Origin: Catenulispora sp. EB89
GTDB lineage: Bacteria; Actinomycetota; Actinomycetes; Streptomycetales; Catenulisporaceae
Assembly: GCF_041261445.1 (NCBI RefSeq)
Contig: NZ_JBGCCU010000006.1
Span: 62,001-126,000, forward strand
DNA length: 64,000 nucleotides
Direction of reading: 5' to 3'
Shown: in pieces, positions 20,001-26,737 of the stretch
Layout: each line of letters opens with the position of its first letter
How positions within the stretch are numbered: the stretch's first letter is position 1
Notes under the pieces: model-generated
Seen by the model: only the letters and a program-made list of their open reading frames with translations
What the model was told of the DNA's origin: nothing
The model's database searches: none
Position numbers and translations under genes: made by a program

Positions 20001-20953
20001 GCGGCGCCCGTCTTGAGGACGCCCATGATCGCGGTCAGGAAGCTGGGACCACAGTCCAGGCACACCGCGACGCGCTTGCCGCGCCCGACCCCCATCGCGC
20101 GCAGGTGGTTGGCGAGCCTGTTGGCGGCCTGGTCTATCTCTCCGTAGCTGTGCGGGCGGTCCTGGTAGATCACCGCAGGCTGGTCCGGGGAGGCCGCCGC
20201 GATCTGGGCGAACAGCTCGTGCAGGCACGCGTCGCCGTCCCACTCCACCGCGGTCTGGTTCCACTCGACGAGCATGCGCTGCTCTTCGGCGGCGGTCAGC
20301 AGGGGCAGCCGGCTCAGCCGGGTGCCGCCGTGGTCGGCCGCTGCCGCCGTCAGCACGGTGACGATGTGCCCGAGCAGTGCGGACACGGCGTCGGCGCTGA
20401 CCAGGTCCGCGCGGTACCGGACCCCGAGCTCGACGCCGCCGTCGTCACCGTCGTCACCGCCGTCGTCAGTCAGACAGAGGTCGTAAGCGAGTCCTTCAGC
20501 GAGCGCATAAGGCGGCTTCGCCTGTGCCGGGCCGGCCCCGAATCCCGTCGAGGAGGCTCCCGCGGCCGTCTCGCCGGAGGACAACGCCTCGTCCACGCCG
20601 TGTACGAGGTCCGCGAAGGACATGTCGGCATCCGGTCGCAGCGCTATGGTGCGCCGCCGGGACTCCTCGGCCCCGGCGTCCATCGCGACCGAGATCCGCA
20701 CCTCGGTGGAGCAGTCGCCGTAGCGCGCCGTGACGCAGGCGAGGGCGGCAAGCACCAGGCGCCGCACCGTGACCGGGCCCGCGCCGGCCCAGGCGCGCAG
20801 ACCGGCCACCAGGTCGGCGTCCAGTCTCGTGCCGACGGACTGCACGCCGTGGGCGTGGGCGGCAGTCGGCGGCGGCTCGTCGAGGGGGCCGAAGCCGGGC
20901 AGACTCGGGATCGTCATGGACGGCTCACTGGCTTCGTCACTCAGGTCGGGCAC
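17045..20953 (-). CDS. NRPS, half-C - A - T - C (last C domain with altered active site)
   Basis: 1,302 residues from a GTG at 20953 behind GAGGAAGGA. The first 235 residues look like the C-terminal lobe of a condensation domain only; no HHxxxDG is present. Adenylation domain (about 240-750) has YTSGSTGQSKGI, SFDMSVFEF, VWNSAPALLEAYL, and GGATEASIH in place of YGPTE, which marks the subfamily that includes Cys-activating domains. By-eye specificity residues are D-M-F-N-L-G-M-I-H-K. The carrier has FFDLGGRSLRAMM. In the C-terminal condensation domain the catalytic motif reads HQIACDT at 994-1000: the second His, the catalytic one, is Gln and the Gly is Thr. It is the last gene of the NO synthase operon and ends at a shared terminator. 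A half-C before an A domain is typical of initiating modules, so this may start a chain. Confidence 0.92.
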   Translation of the reverse strand: MPDLSDEASEPSMTIPSLPGFGPLDEPPPTAAHAHGVQSVGTRLDADLVAGLRAWAGAGPVTVRRLVLAALACVTARYGDCSTEVRISVAMDAGAEESRRRTIALRPDADMSFADLVHGVDEALSSGETAAGASSTGFGAGPAQAKPPYALAEGLAYDLCLTDDGGDDGDDGGVELGVRYRADLVSADAVSALLGHIVTVLTAAAADHGGTRLSRLPLLTAAEEQRMLVEWNQTAVEWDGDACLHELFAQIAAASPDQPAVIYQDRPHSYGEIDQAANRLANHLRAMGVGRGKRVAVCLDCGPSFLTAIMGVLKTGAAYVPFDPRYPAGRLEYMAENAECCVLISETEFRSAVPNQEIPVVLLDRDAAQIAQSSSDCPDVGSRPDDLCYVIYTSGSTGQSKGIALRHRGVVNNLLDLRTRFGIGDGDRLLALSSISFDMSVFEFIGMTISGGTVIAPATSQAQDPSQWDALITKYSITVWNSAPALLEAYLAHLEVGVTATRPLRLVLLGGDWVNPETPDRLRKFAPDVRVIVMGGATEASIHTTLTEAGSPLPGWNSIPYGRPMANQRVYILDGSRAPVPMGISGELHLAGVGLAEGYIGRPEETADRFFSWSHGPVSERLYRTGDLARFRPDGQVELLGRLDFQVKIRGLRIELGEIEATLRRQPGVRDAVVVVARRAGGEDELVGYVIADEDDGGDDGGDLDLDLLTSRIAHTLPAHMLPRLVQLAELPLNPNGKVDRGRLSALPSAPSRTLAQGTEPATKVQRELAEVWCEVLGVPRVVLEDKFFDLGGRSLRAMMVASRIRTRLGVEIAPSAVLGGATLAELATAVEAASARGAVSQDAFLPHTTEAFGPLSFAQEPAWALERTAAGTAVGNIALSMTWYEELDQQALRRALNRLIARHEVLRTSFSEVAGRPWQRVGEPWEIDLEFHDAGDAVPGSGRALDAAVRRASAEPLDVERGRLVRVHLVSDPHSPGNGRTAKASGALVLVFHQIACDTWTLSILLRELGIFYQAETEPDGQAGADVRELPSRYLDYVLWQRAHAHDGSMDCDTDYWRERLAGAPATMEFATAREREGKRTYQSGRYSFTWDRRLRDRLSEIAKRGSASLPTTLLVGLSVLLSQSTGLTDLVIGTPATLRTNPSLEPIAGLFSNTVPIRLDLSADPDFHELMGRVRDEVDAASAHQNLSFGRLMGELDTGRTKGSTPVPGIQVMFRFDDAPLRSLRLGGPPVQPRPADTGSTPFDLSVTFAPSPGGLAGVIEYSADIFDEAAARAIANRLRLLMETVARDDSVRPLSVPVG

Positions 20954-21012
20954 GGGTTCCGGGTCCTTCCTCGCCGTCGGTGGACGGGCGATTCCTGTGA
21001 TGGCGGATCGGG

Positions 21013-22128
21013 TCAGAAGGTGATGACGCCGCGCAGGATGCGGCCGGCCTCCATGTCGGCGTAGCCCTGGCTGACCTGATCGAGGGTGTACGTCTTGGTG
21101 ATCAGTTCATCCAGCTTGAGGATGCCGTCGCGATACATGTTCAGCAGCCGGGGAATCTGGGTGCGAGGGCTTTCCGACCCGTAGAGGCAGCCCTTGATCT
21201 CCTTGTTCTCCATGGCCAGCACGAACAGGTTGAGGTCGACCTGCTTCTGGGCGGGCGGGGCCACGGCGGTGACGACGCAGGTGCCGCCCTTGGCCGTCAG
21301 CGTGAGGGCCGGCTCGAGCAGCTCGCCCAGCATCACGCCGAAGGTGCAGATGACGGAGTCGCACATCTGACCCCAGGTCAGCGCGCCGACTCCGGTGATG
21401 GCCTCGTCGAGCGAGGCGAAGACATGCGTGGCGCCGAAGCGCAGCGCCTGCTCGCGCTTGAACTCCACCGGGTCCACGGCGATGATCCGGCGGGCCCCCG
21501 CCACCCGCGCGCCCTGGATCGCGCTGGCGCCGACCCCGCCGATGCCCAGGACGGCGACCGTGTCGCCGGGACGCACCCCGGCGCGGTTGACCGCCGAGCC
21601 GAACCCCGTGGCCACCCCGCAGGAGACCAGCGCCACCGCCGGCCACGGGATGTCGGAGTCCACCTTGACGACCGAGGACTCGGCCAGGACCTGCCGTTCG
21701 GCGAAGGCGCCGAGCTGCGAGAACCGCGCGACCGGCTGGTCCTTGACCCGGTGCGCCACCCGGCCGTCGGTGATCATCCCGATGTCGAAGAGCCTCGCGC
21801 CCTGGTCGCACAGGAACCCCATGCCGACCCGGCACGGCCCGCACGATCCGCAGGACGGGATGTACGACATCGCGACGTGGTCGCCGGGCGTCACCGACGT
21901 GACGCCCTCCCCCACCTCCACGACCTCGCCCGCGCCCTCGTGGCCGTTGATCACCGGGTAGTTCGGGAGCGGCAGGTTCCCGGTCCGCACGTGCTCGTCG
22001 GAGTGGCACAGCCCGCAGGCCCGCATCTCGATCAGCACCTCGCCGGGGCCCGGCTCGTCGAGCTCGATGGTGTCGATGACGTAGTCCTGACCGGGCCCGT
22101 AAAGCAGCGCTGCGCGAGCGGTGATCAT
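21013..22128 (-). CDS. Zinc-dependent alcohol dehydrogenase (NDMA-dependent/class III-like MDR)
   Basis: 371 residues from the ATG at 22128, which has GGAGG 11 bases upstream; the open frame to 22254 is ignored. Medium-chain dehydrogenase: catalytic zinc ligands Cys41 (CGLCHSDEH) and His63-Glu64 (NGHEGAGEV), structural zinc cysteines in SCGSCGPCRVGMGFLC, and the Rossmann motif GIGGVGASA. The end MEAGRILRGVITF is typical of the actinobacterial NDMA-dependent methanol/alcohol dehydrogenase family, which keep their nicotinamide cofactor tightly bound. In this operon it may oxidise a primary alcohol made downstream of the SHMT paralogue, or detoxify formaldehyde from it; both are inference. It sits 52 bases after the SHMT gene and 59 before the NRPS start. 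Confidence 0.9.
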   Translation of the reverse strand: MITARAALLYGPGQDYVIDTIELDEPGPGEVLIEMRACGLCHSDEHVRTGNLPLPNYPVINGHEGAGEVVEVGEGVTSVTPGDHVAMSYIPSCGSCGPCRVGMGFLCDQGARLFDIGMITDGRVAHRVKDQPVARFSQLGAFAERQVLAESSVVKVDSDIPWPAVALVSCGVATGFGSAVNRAGVRPGDTVAVLGIGGVGASAIQGARVAGARRIIAVDPVEFKREQALRFGATHVFASLDEAITGVGALTWGQMCDSVICTFGVMLGELLEPALTLTAKGGTCVVTAVAPPAQKQVDLNLFVLAMENKEIKGCLYGSESPRTQIPRLLNMYRDGILKLDELITKTYTLDQVSQGYADMEAGRILRGVITF

Positions 22129-22180
22129 CGGTGGCGAACCTCCAGACGAAGTGGCGTTGGGGGATGTGAGTCGGGGAGGA

Positions 22181-23659
22181 CTAGAGCGGGCTCTGGCCGT
22201 CGAACGCGTACGCCCGGAACGGAAAGGCCGCACAAAGCCGCGCGACCTCCGCACGCACGCTCTGCCGTACCGGCGACGGCAGGGAGTACGTGTCGGCCCC
22301 GTCCTGCTGCACGCAGGACAGGACCTGGCTGACCAGTCGCGCGCACTCCGACATCTGGTCGGCGGTCATGCCGCGCTGGGCCGGAATGTTGGTGCCGAAC
22401 CGCAGGCCGCTGGCGATGAGCGGCGGACGCGTGTCGCCGGGCGTGCGATTGCGGTTCGCCAGGATCCCGCACTCCTGCAGGGCCCGCTCGGCGACGACGC
22501 CGGTGAGACCGGACGCCGAGACGTCGACCAGGACCATGTGGGTGTCCGTGCCGCCGGTCAGGACCGTGAATCCGCGGTCGTCGAGGGCGCTCGCCAGCGC
22601 GGCCGCGTCCTCGGCTATCAGCCGGGCCGTGCGCTTGAAATCCTCGCGCCCCGCCAGTTCGAACGCCCGCGCCTTCGCGGCGATCGCGGCGGCATTCGGC
22701 GTCCCCTGCGACCGGGGGAAGACAGCACGGTCGAGGGCGTCGGGAAAGGGCGCCCCGTCGGCGGCCGGCACATCGCCGTCGGCGCCCATCAGGATCAGGC
22801 CGCCGCGTGGTCCGCCCAGCTGCTTGTAGGTGCTGGTCGTCGTCACGTGGGCGACGTCCACCGGGCTCGGCAGCACGCCGCCGGCGACGAGGCCGGCGAT
22901 GTGGGAGATGTCGGCGAGCAGGTAGGCGCCGAACTCGTCGGCGATCGCGCGCATCCGCTCGTAGTCGATGATCCGGGGATAGGCGCTGGCGCCGGCGATG
23001 ATGAGCTTCGGCCGGTGCTTCCGGGCCAGGTCCTCGACCTGGTCGTAGTCGATCAGGCCGGCCTTGTCCACGGAGTAGGGCACGGCGTTGAACAGGTTTC
23101 CGGTGACCGACGCCCGGGATCCGTGCGTCAGGTGGCCGCCGGAGTCCAGATCCAGGCCCAGCAACGTGTCCCCGGCCTTGAGCAGGGTGAACAGCACGGC
23201 GAGGTTCGCCGAGGTGCAGGAGTGCGGCTGGACGTTCGCGTACCGGGCGTGGAAGAGGGACTTCGCCCGGTCGACGGCGATCCTCTCGACCGCGTCGAAG
23301 TGCTCGGCACCCGGGTGGAAACGCCGTCCGGGATAGCCCTCCGCGGTCACGTTGGAGAACACCGACCCGGCGGCGGCCAGGACGCTCGGGTCGGCCAGGC
23401 TCGCGTAGGCCACCAGGGCCAGCGAATCAGTCTGTTGAGCGGTCTCCGCCGCGATCTGCCTGGCCAGCTCCGGATCGTCCTCGAAGAGCCTGGCCACGCC
23501 CTGTGTCGCGATGCCGAGGACCACCCGGCTGGACTCCTCGAGTGCGGCGGGCGCAGCCACGGGGCGGTCCGCGGCGGAGCGGCCACGCCAGGTCCGCACC
23601 GCGTACTGGGACAAGAAGGCCAGGGCCGCGCCGGCCACAAGAAGAAGAACCGGCATCAC
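22181..23659 (-). CDS. Serine hydroxymethyltransferase paralogue with N-terminal membrane segment
   Basis: 492 residues. From about residue 40 it is a PLP fold type I SHMT: AEGYPGRRFHPGAEH, HSCTSANLAV, GGHLTHGSRAS, DISHIAGLVAGG (Asp250 and His253) and the PLP-lysine block TSTYKQLGGPRGG with Lys279. Normal SHMT has T-H-K before LRGPRGG; here it is T-Y-K, so folate-dependent chemistry may have changed. Residues 3-21 (PVLLLVAGAALAFLSQYAV) form one hydrophobic helix followed by RTWRGR, a membrane anchor absent from housekeeping SHMT. The start is the GTG at 23659 overlapping the NO synthase stop, or the adjacent ATG at 23656. Clustered SHMT paralogues make alpha-hydroxymethyl or beta-hydroxy amino acids; the substrate here is unknown. 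Confidence 0.88.
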   Translation of the reverse strand: MMPVLLLVAGAALAFLSQYAVRTWRGRSAADRPVAAPAALEESSRVVLGIATQGVARLFEDDPELARQIAAETAQQTDSLALVAYASLADPSVLAAAGSVFSNVTAEGYPGRRFHPGAEHFDAVERIAVDRAKSLFHARYANVQPHSCTSANLAVLFTLLKAGDTLLGLDLDSGGHLTHGSRASVTGNLFNAVPYSVDKAGLIDYDQVEDLARKHRPKLIIAGASAYPRIIDYERMRAIADEFGAYLLADISHIAGLVAGGVLPSPVDVAHVTTTSTYKQLGGPRGGLILMGADGDVPAADGAPFPDALDRAVFPRSQGTPNAAAIAAKARAFELAGREDFKRTARLIAEDAAALASALDDRGFTVLTGGTDTHMVLVDVSASGLTGVVAERALQECGILANRNRTPGDTRPPLIASGLRFGTNIPAQRGMTADQMSECARLVSQVLSCVQQDGADTYSLPSPVRQSVRAEVARLCAAFPFRAYAFDGQSPL

Positions 23660-24783
23660 AGTCCCTGCGTGTCGGTCGACCAGGGCTCAGGCGGGTCCTG
23701 TTTCACGAAGTTGGGCCGAAGGTCGAAGTCCGGAGGATCGTACGTCCGGTGGAACGTCGGAGTCGTGCTCGGCGACATGGCCGGATTGATCCACGACCAC
23801 TCCGCGGGAACGGCGCGGCCCGCCGCGGTCTCTCGCTCGATGTGCGCCACGAACTGCGCGGCCGCCGTGTGGTGGTCCACGACGTAGACACCGGCCTCGG
23901 CGTAGCTGAACAGGACGGCCTCGTTCAACTCCAGCAGCGCCCGATCGCGCCAGAGCGAGGCGTTGCGCCGGGTGTCCAGCCCCATCTTCTCGGCGATCCG
24001 CGGGAGCACGTTGTACCGGCCCACGTCGCTGAGGTTGCGCGCGCCTATCTCCGAGCCGACGTACCAACCGCTGAACGGTGCGGCGGTGTACCGCAGGCCG
24101 CCGATCTCCAGGCACATGTTCGAGATGGCGGGATTGGCGTGCCAGCGCAGGTTGAGGTCCTTGAACCAGTCGAACCGCGGATGGATGATCGGCACTTCCA
24201 GAACGTGTTCAGGGGGGATCTCGAACAGGACCGGGGGTTTGCCGTCGACGAAGATCACCAGCGGCAGCACGTCGAACTCGGTCCCCGCTCCCCGCCAGCC
24301 CATGTCCATGACCCGCTGGGTGAACTCCACCTGGTCGGGGTCACCGGTCACCCGCCCGTCCGCAGACTTGTACCCCGCGTACCGGATGAGCTGCGCGTTC
24401 GCGATCCGGACCTGGTTGTCGGGCTCCAGGCGCGGCTTGAACACCGTGACCACCGGCCTGAGCCGGCCGTTGTTGGTGGAGACTCTGAGATGATCCCAGC
24501 ACGCCTCGGCCACCTCTTCGGGGCTCTCGCACGAGCGGGCGTCCAGGAGCTGTAGGCTGCGCCAGCTGTATCTGCCGGAGCAGCGGGCGTGGTTGCGCCA
24601 GGCGATCTTGGCCCCGGCCAGCAGCTCATCCGGGGTCGGCGTGTAGCAGCCCGCGGCCGCGATGTCGCGGGAGACGGCCTGAAGCCGATCAGCTGAGACC
24701 AGGGAGATCAGCTCAGGGAGTGAATAGAACTTTTCCGCTTCCTGACTGAGCCTCATCCGCGCACAAACCGCTTGAGGAGACAC
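23656..24783 (-). CDS. nos: Bacterial nitric oxide synthase oxygenase domain
   Basis: 375 residues, oxygenase domain only and no reductase, as in Bacillus NOS and TxtD. AWRNHARCSGR carries the heme thiolate Cys68. FSGWYVGSEIGARNL carries the arginine-binding Glu245, and the C-terminal pterin/dimer region reads WINPAMSPSTTPTFHRTYDPPD. It should convert arginine through N-hydroxyarginine to citrulline and NO, using an electron donor encoded elsewhere. In thaxtomin and rufomycin/ilamycin clusters a NOS feeds NO to a nitrating P450; the only P450 here lies in block D. It is the first gene of an operon with SHMT, alcohol dehydrogenase and NRPS. The start is the GTG at 24783 or the ATG at 24756; neither has a strong SD. 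Confidence 0.94.
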   Translation of the reverse strand: MSPQAVCARMRLSQEAEKFYSLPELISLVSADRLQAVSRDIAAAGCYTPTPDELLAGAKIAWRNHARCSGRYSWRSLQLLDARSCESPEEVAEACWDHLRVSTNNGRLRPVVTVFKPRLEPDNQVRIANAQLIRYAGYKSADGRVTGDPDQVEFTQRVMDMGWRGAGTEFDVLPLVIFVDGKPPVLFEIPPEHVLEVPIIHPRFDWFKDLNLRWHANPAISNMCLEIGGLRYTAAPFSGWYVGSEIGARNLSDVGRYNVLPRIAEKMGLDTRRNASLWRDRALLELNEAVLFSYAEAGVYVVDHHTAAAQFVAHIERETAAGRAVPAEWSWINPAMSPSTTPTFHRTYDPPDFDLRPNFVKQDPPEPWSTDTQGL

Positions 24784-25114
24784 TCATGCCGCACGTCATT
24801 GACCATGTGAAGATTCACTTCCCCGTGTGAGCCAGCGGTCGGCTCCGAACCGCCTGCCTGGAGCCCGCCGAAGAACGCTGCCAGCCCCCGTCGACCGAAT
24901 TGACGGGTCCCCGGGCAGAACAGCGCCTCAGATACAGCGCGGATACGAAGATTGCCGGACCGAGTTTGAGTTCTGATATTTGACAGCAGGCTGAGATCAG
25001 AGCCCGTAGGTACTGTAGTCTGACCATGGATCGGCTGGCAAGCAGTCCGGCATTGGCAAGCCGGGCCTCGCAGGCCGGCAGGACCTGTCCGCCGACGCGC
25101 CCAACGGGGAATGG
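24784..25114. promoter_or_regulatory. Divergent intergenic region, NO synthase operon versus PIG-L gene
   Basis: 331 bases without a gene. It should carry promoters in both directions. On the plus strand a TTGACA at 24980-24985 is followed 21 bases later by TAGGTACTGTAG, which is too far for a textbook promoter. I see no inverted repeat long enough to call an operator. Confidence 0.35.
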
Positions 25115-25828
25115 ATGAGCCTGATGAAGCCGATGCCGGAGGACTGGGACCGCGCCGTGGCGGTGGTCGCGCACCCCGACGATCTCGAATACGGCGTCGC
25201 CGCCGCCGTCGCCCGGTGGACCGGCCAGGGAAAGAAGATCGACTACCTGCTGGTCACCAAGGGCGAGGCCGGCATCGCCGGCCTGCACCCGGACCAGACC
25301 GGGCCGCTGCGGGTACAGGAGCAGACCCGCAGCGCGCGGCTGGTGGGCGTGGACACGGTGTCGTTCCTGGAGCATCCCGACGGCCTCGTGGAGTACGGGG
25401 TGCCGCTGCGGCGCGATCTGGCCGCCGCGTTGCGGCGGGCGCGCCCCGACGTGGTGATCACCACCAGCTTCGACCTGACCTGGGGCGAGCACGGTCCGGT
25501 CAACCACGCCGACCACCGCGCCGTCGGACTGGCCGTCCTGGACGCCTGCCGGGACGCGGCCAACGAGTGGATCTTCCCCGACGCCGGCCCGCCCTGGACC
25601 GGCATCAAGGACGCCTATGTGGCGGCGGTCGACGACCCGAACTACTTCGCCGACGTCACCGGCACCATCGAAGCCGGCATCGCCTCCCTGCGCGAGCATC
25701 GCGCCTACCTGGAGGGCCTGGGCGGCGACTTCGACGCCGACGGGTTCCTCCGGGACATGGCAGGCTACGTCGGCATGGGCGCCGGGTGCGACTACGCGGT
25801 CGGCTTCCGCCGCTATCCGATGGACTAG
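25115..25828 (+). CDS. PIG-L family deacetylase (LmbE-like)
   Basis: 237 residues. The zinc site of PIG-L/LmbE/MshB deacetylases is visible: AHPDDLEYG (His20, Asp22-Asp23) and NHADHR (His131, Asp133, His134). These enzymes remove acetyl groups from N-acetyl sugars or from lipid- or peptide-linked N-acyl groups, and several act in natural-product maturation; this one could also be a general metabolic gene. The ATG at 25115 has GGGGA upstream. It is divergent from the NO synthase operon and convergent with the next gene, with only 3 bases between the stop codons. No signal peptide, so it is cytoplasmic. Confidence 0.88.
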   Translation: MSLMKPMPEDWDRAVAVVAHPDDLEYGVAAAVARWTGQGKKIDYLLVTKGEAGIAGLHPDQTGPLRVQEQTRSARLVGVDTVSFLEHPDGLVEYGVPLRRDLAAALRRARPDVVITTSFDLTWGEHGPVNHADHRAVGLAVLDACRDAANEWIFPDAGPPWTGIKDAYVAAVDDPNYFADVTGTIEAGIASLREHRAYLEGLGGDFDADGFLRDMAGYVGMGAGCDYAVGFRRYPMD

Positions 25829-25831
25829 AAC

Positions 25832-26506
25832 TCAGGAAGCCGGCGAGTCCGGACGAGCCCAGAGGAAGCAGCCGCGCGCTGTCGCCCCGTCCTGCGACAG
25901 CCAGTGCGCCACGACACGTCCGTCGGCAGCCGGCCCCTCGCCGACCTCCAGCGCACGCGCCAGCCGGATCACCGCGTGCTGCGGCGCGTCCGCCGGCGCG
26001 CCGACGAAGCGGACGCTCACCTGCGTACCGTCGGGATCGTCGGAGGTGCTGAAGGAGTCGACCGCGCCCGACAGGCCGGGGCCGTCCCAGCTCACCCGGA
26101 CGTCGGAGTCGACCCGGTCGCTGTCTGACTGCATCTGGGCCTCGGTGCGGCCGGCCAGCAGGGCGACCAGCTCGGCCACGGCGACCGGGTCGCCGGCCGC
26201 GTCGTAGACCCAGCGCTTGCCGAGCACACCGTGCTCGGTCGTGCCGATGAGCGCGTGGTCCGCCCCCTCCAGGCGGTCGCCGCGGTAGGTCATGGGCGTC
26301 AGATAAGTGCGCTCGCGCCCCTCGGAGATCTCGGTGACGACCATGAACTCGATGCCGACCTCGCCCTGCGGGTCGTCCAGCCGGAACCCGCCGGTCTCGG
26401 CCAGCTCAGGCTCAGCCGGCCCGTCGTACCACGGCCGGCCCGGCAGCCATCCGGCCAGCAACTCGACCTTGGTAGGTGTGATCGTGGTGTGATAGATGAC
26501 GGCCAT
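25832..26506 (-). CDS. Maltokinase N-terminal-cap-like protein
   Basis: 224 residues. It begins MAVIYHTTITPTKVELLAGW and contains ETGGFRLDDPQGEVGIEFM and RGDRLEGADHALIGTTEHGVLGKRWVYD. This is the pattern of the conserved actinobacterial family related to the N-terminal cap of maltokinase. These proteins occur alone in many actinomycetes and their function is not established; there is no kinase domain. It is more likely a resident gene between biosynthetic blocks than part of the peptide pathway. Its ATG lies 231 bases from the start of the next NRPS gene, so that short divergent gap should hold both promoters. Confidence 0.7.
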   Translation of the reverse strand: MAVIYHTTITPTKVELLAGWLPGRPWYDGPAEPELAETGGFRLDDPQGEVGIEFMVVTEISEGRERTYLTPMTYRGDRLEGADHALIGTTEHGVLGKRWVYDAAGDPVAVAELVALLAGRTEAQMQSDSDRVDSDVRVSWDGPGLSGAVDSFSTSDDPDGTQVSVRFVGAPADAPQHAVIRLARALEVGEGPAADGRVVAHWLSQDGATARGCFLWARPDSPAS

Positions 26507-26737
26507 GGCGCACCCCTTCCATACGGTTGGAACGCACTATGCCACATCCCACCGGCCGCCTAAATAGCCTGATGTACGTGGCCTCATACGCTTCGCCCGG
26601 GCCGCGCGGGCGGGCGCCGCCGCAATCAGGACCCGTACTTGTTTAGAGATCGCGCCGTCAGTAGAGTCGCTCGGTATCCGGTCGTCTCGCGGTGGGATCT
26701 GAGCGTCCGGACAGGGGTACAGAACACTCATGGGGGC

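Noticed and set aside
24815-25699. 294-residue minus-strand frame opposite PIG-L
   Set aside because: The plus strand has the AHPDD and HADHR zinc motifs; the minus frame has none.
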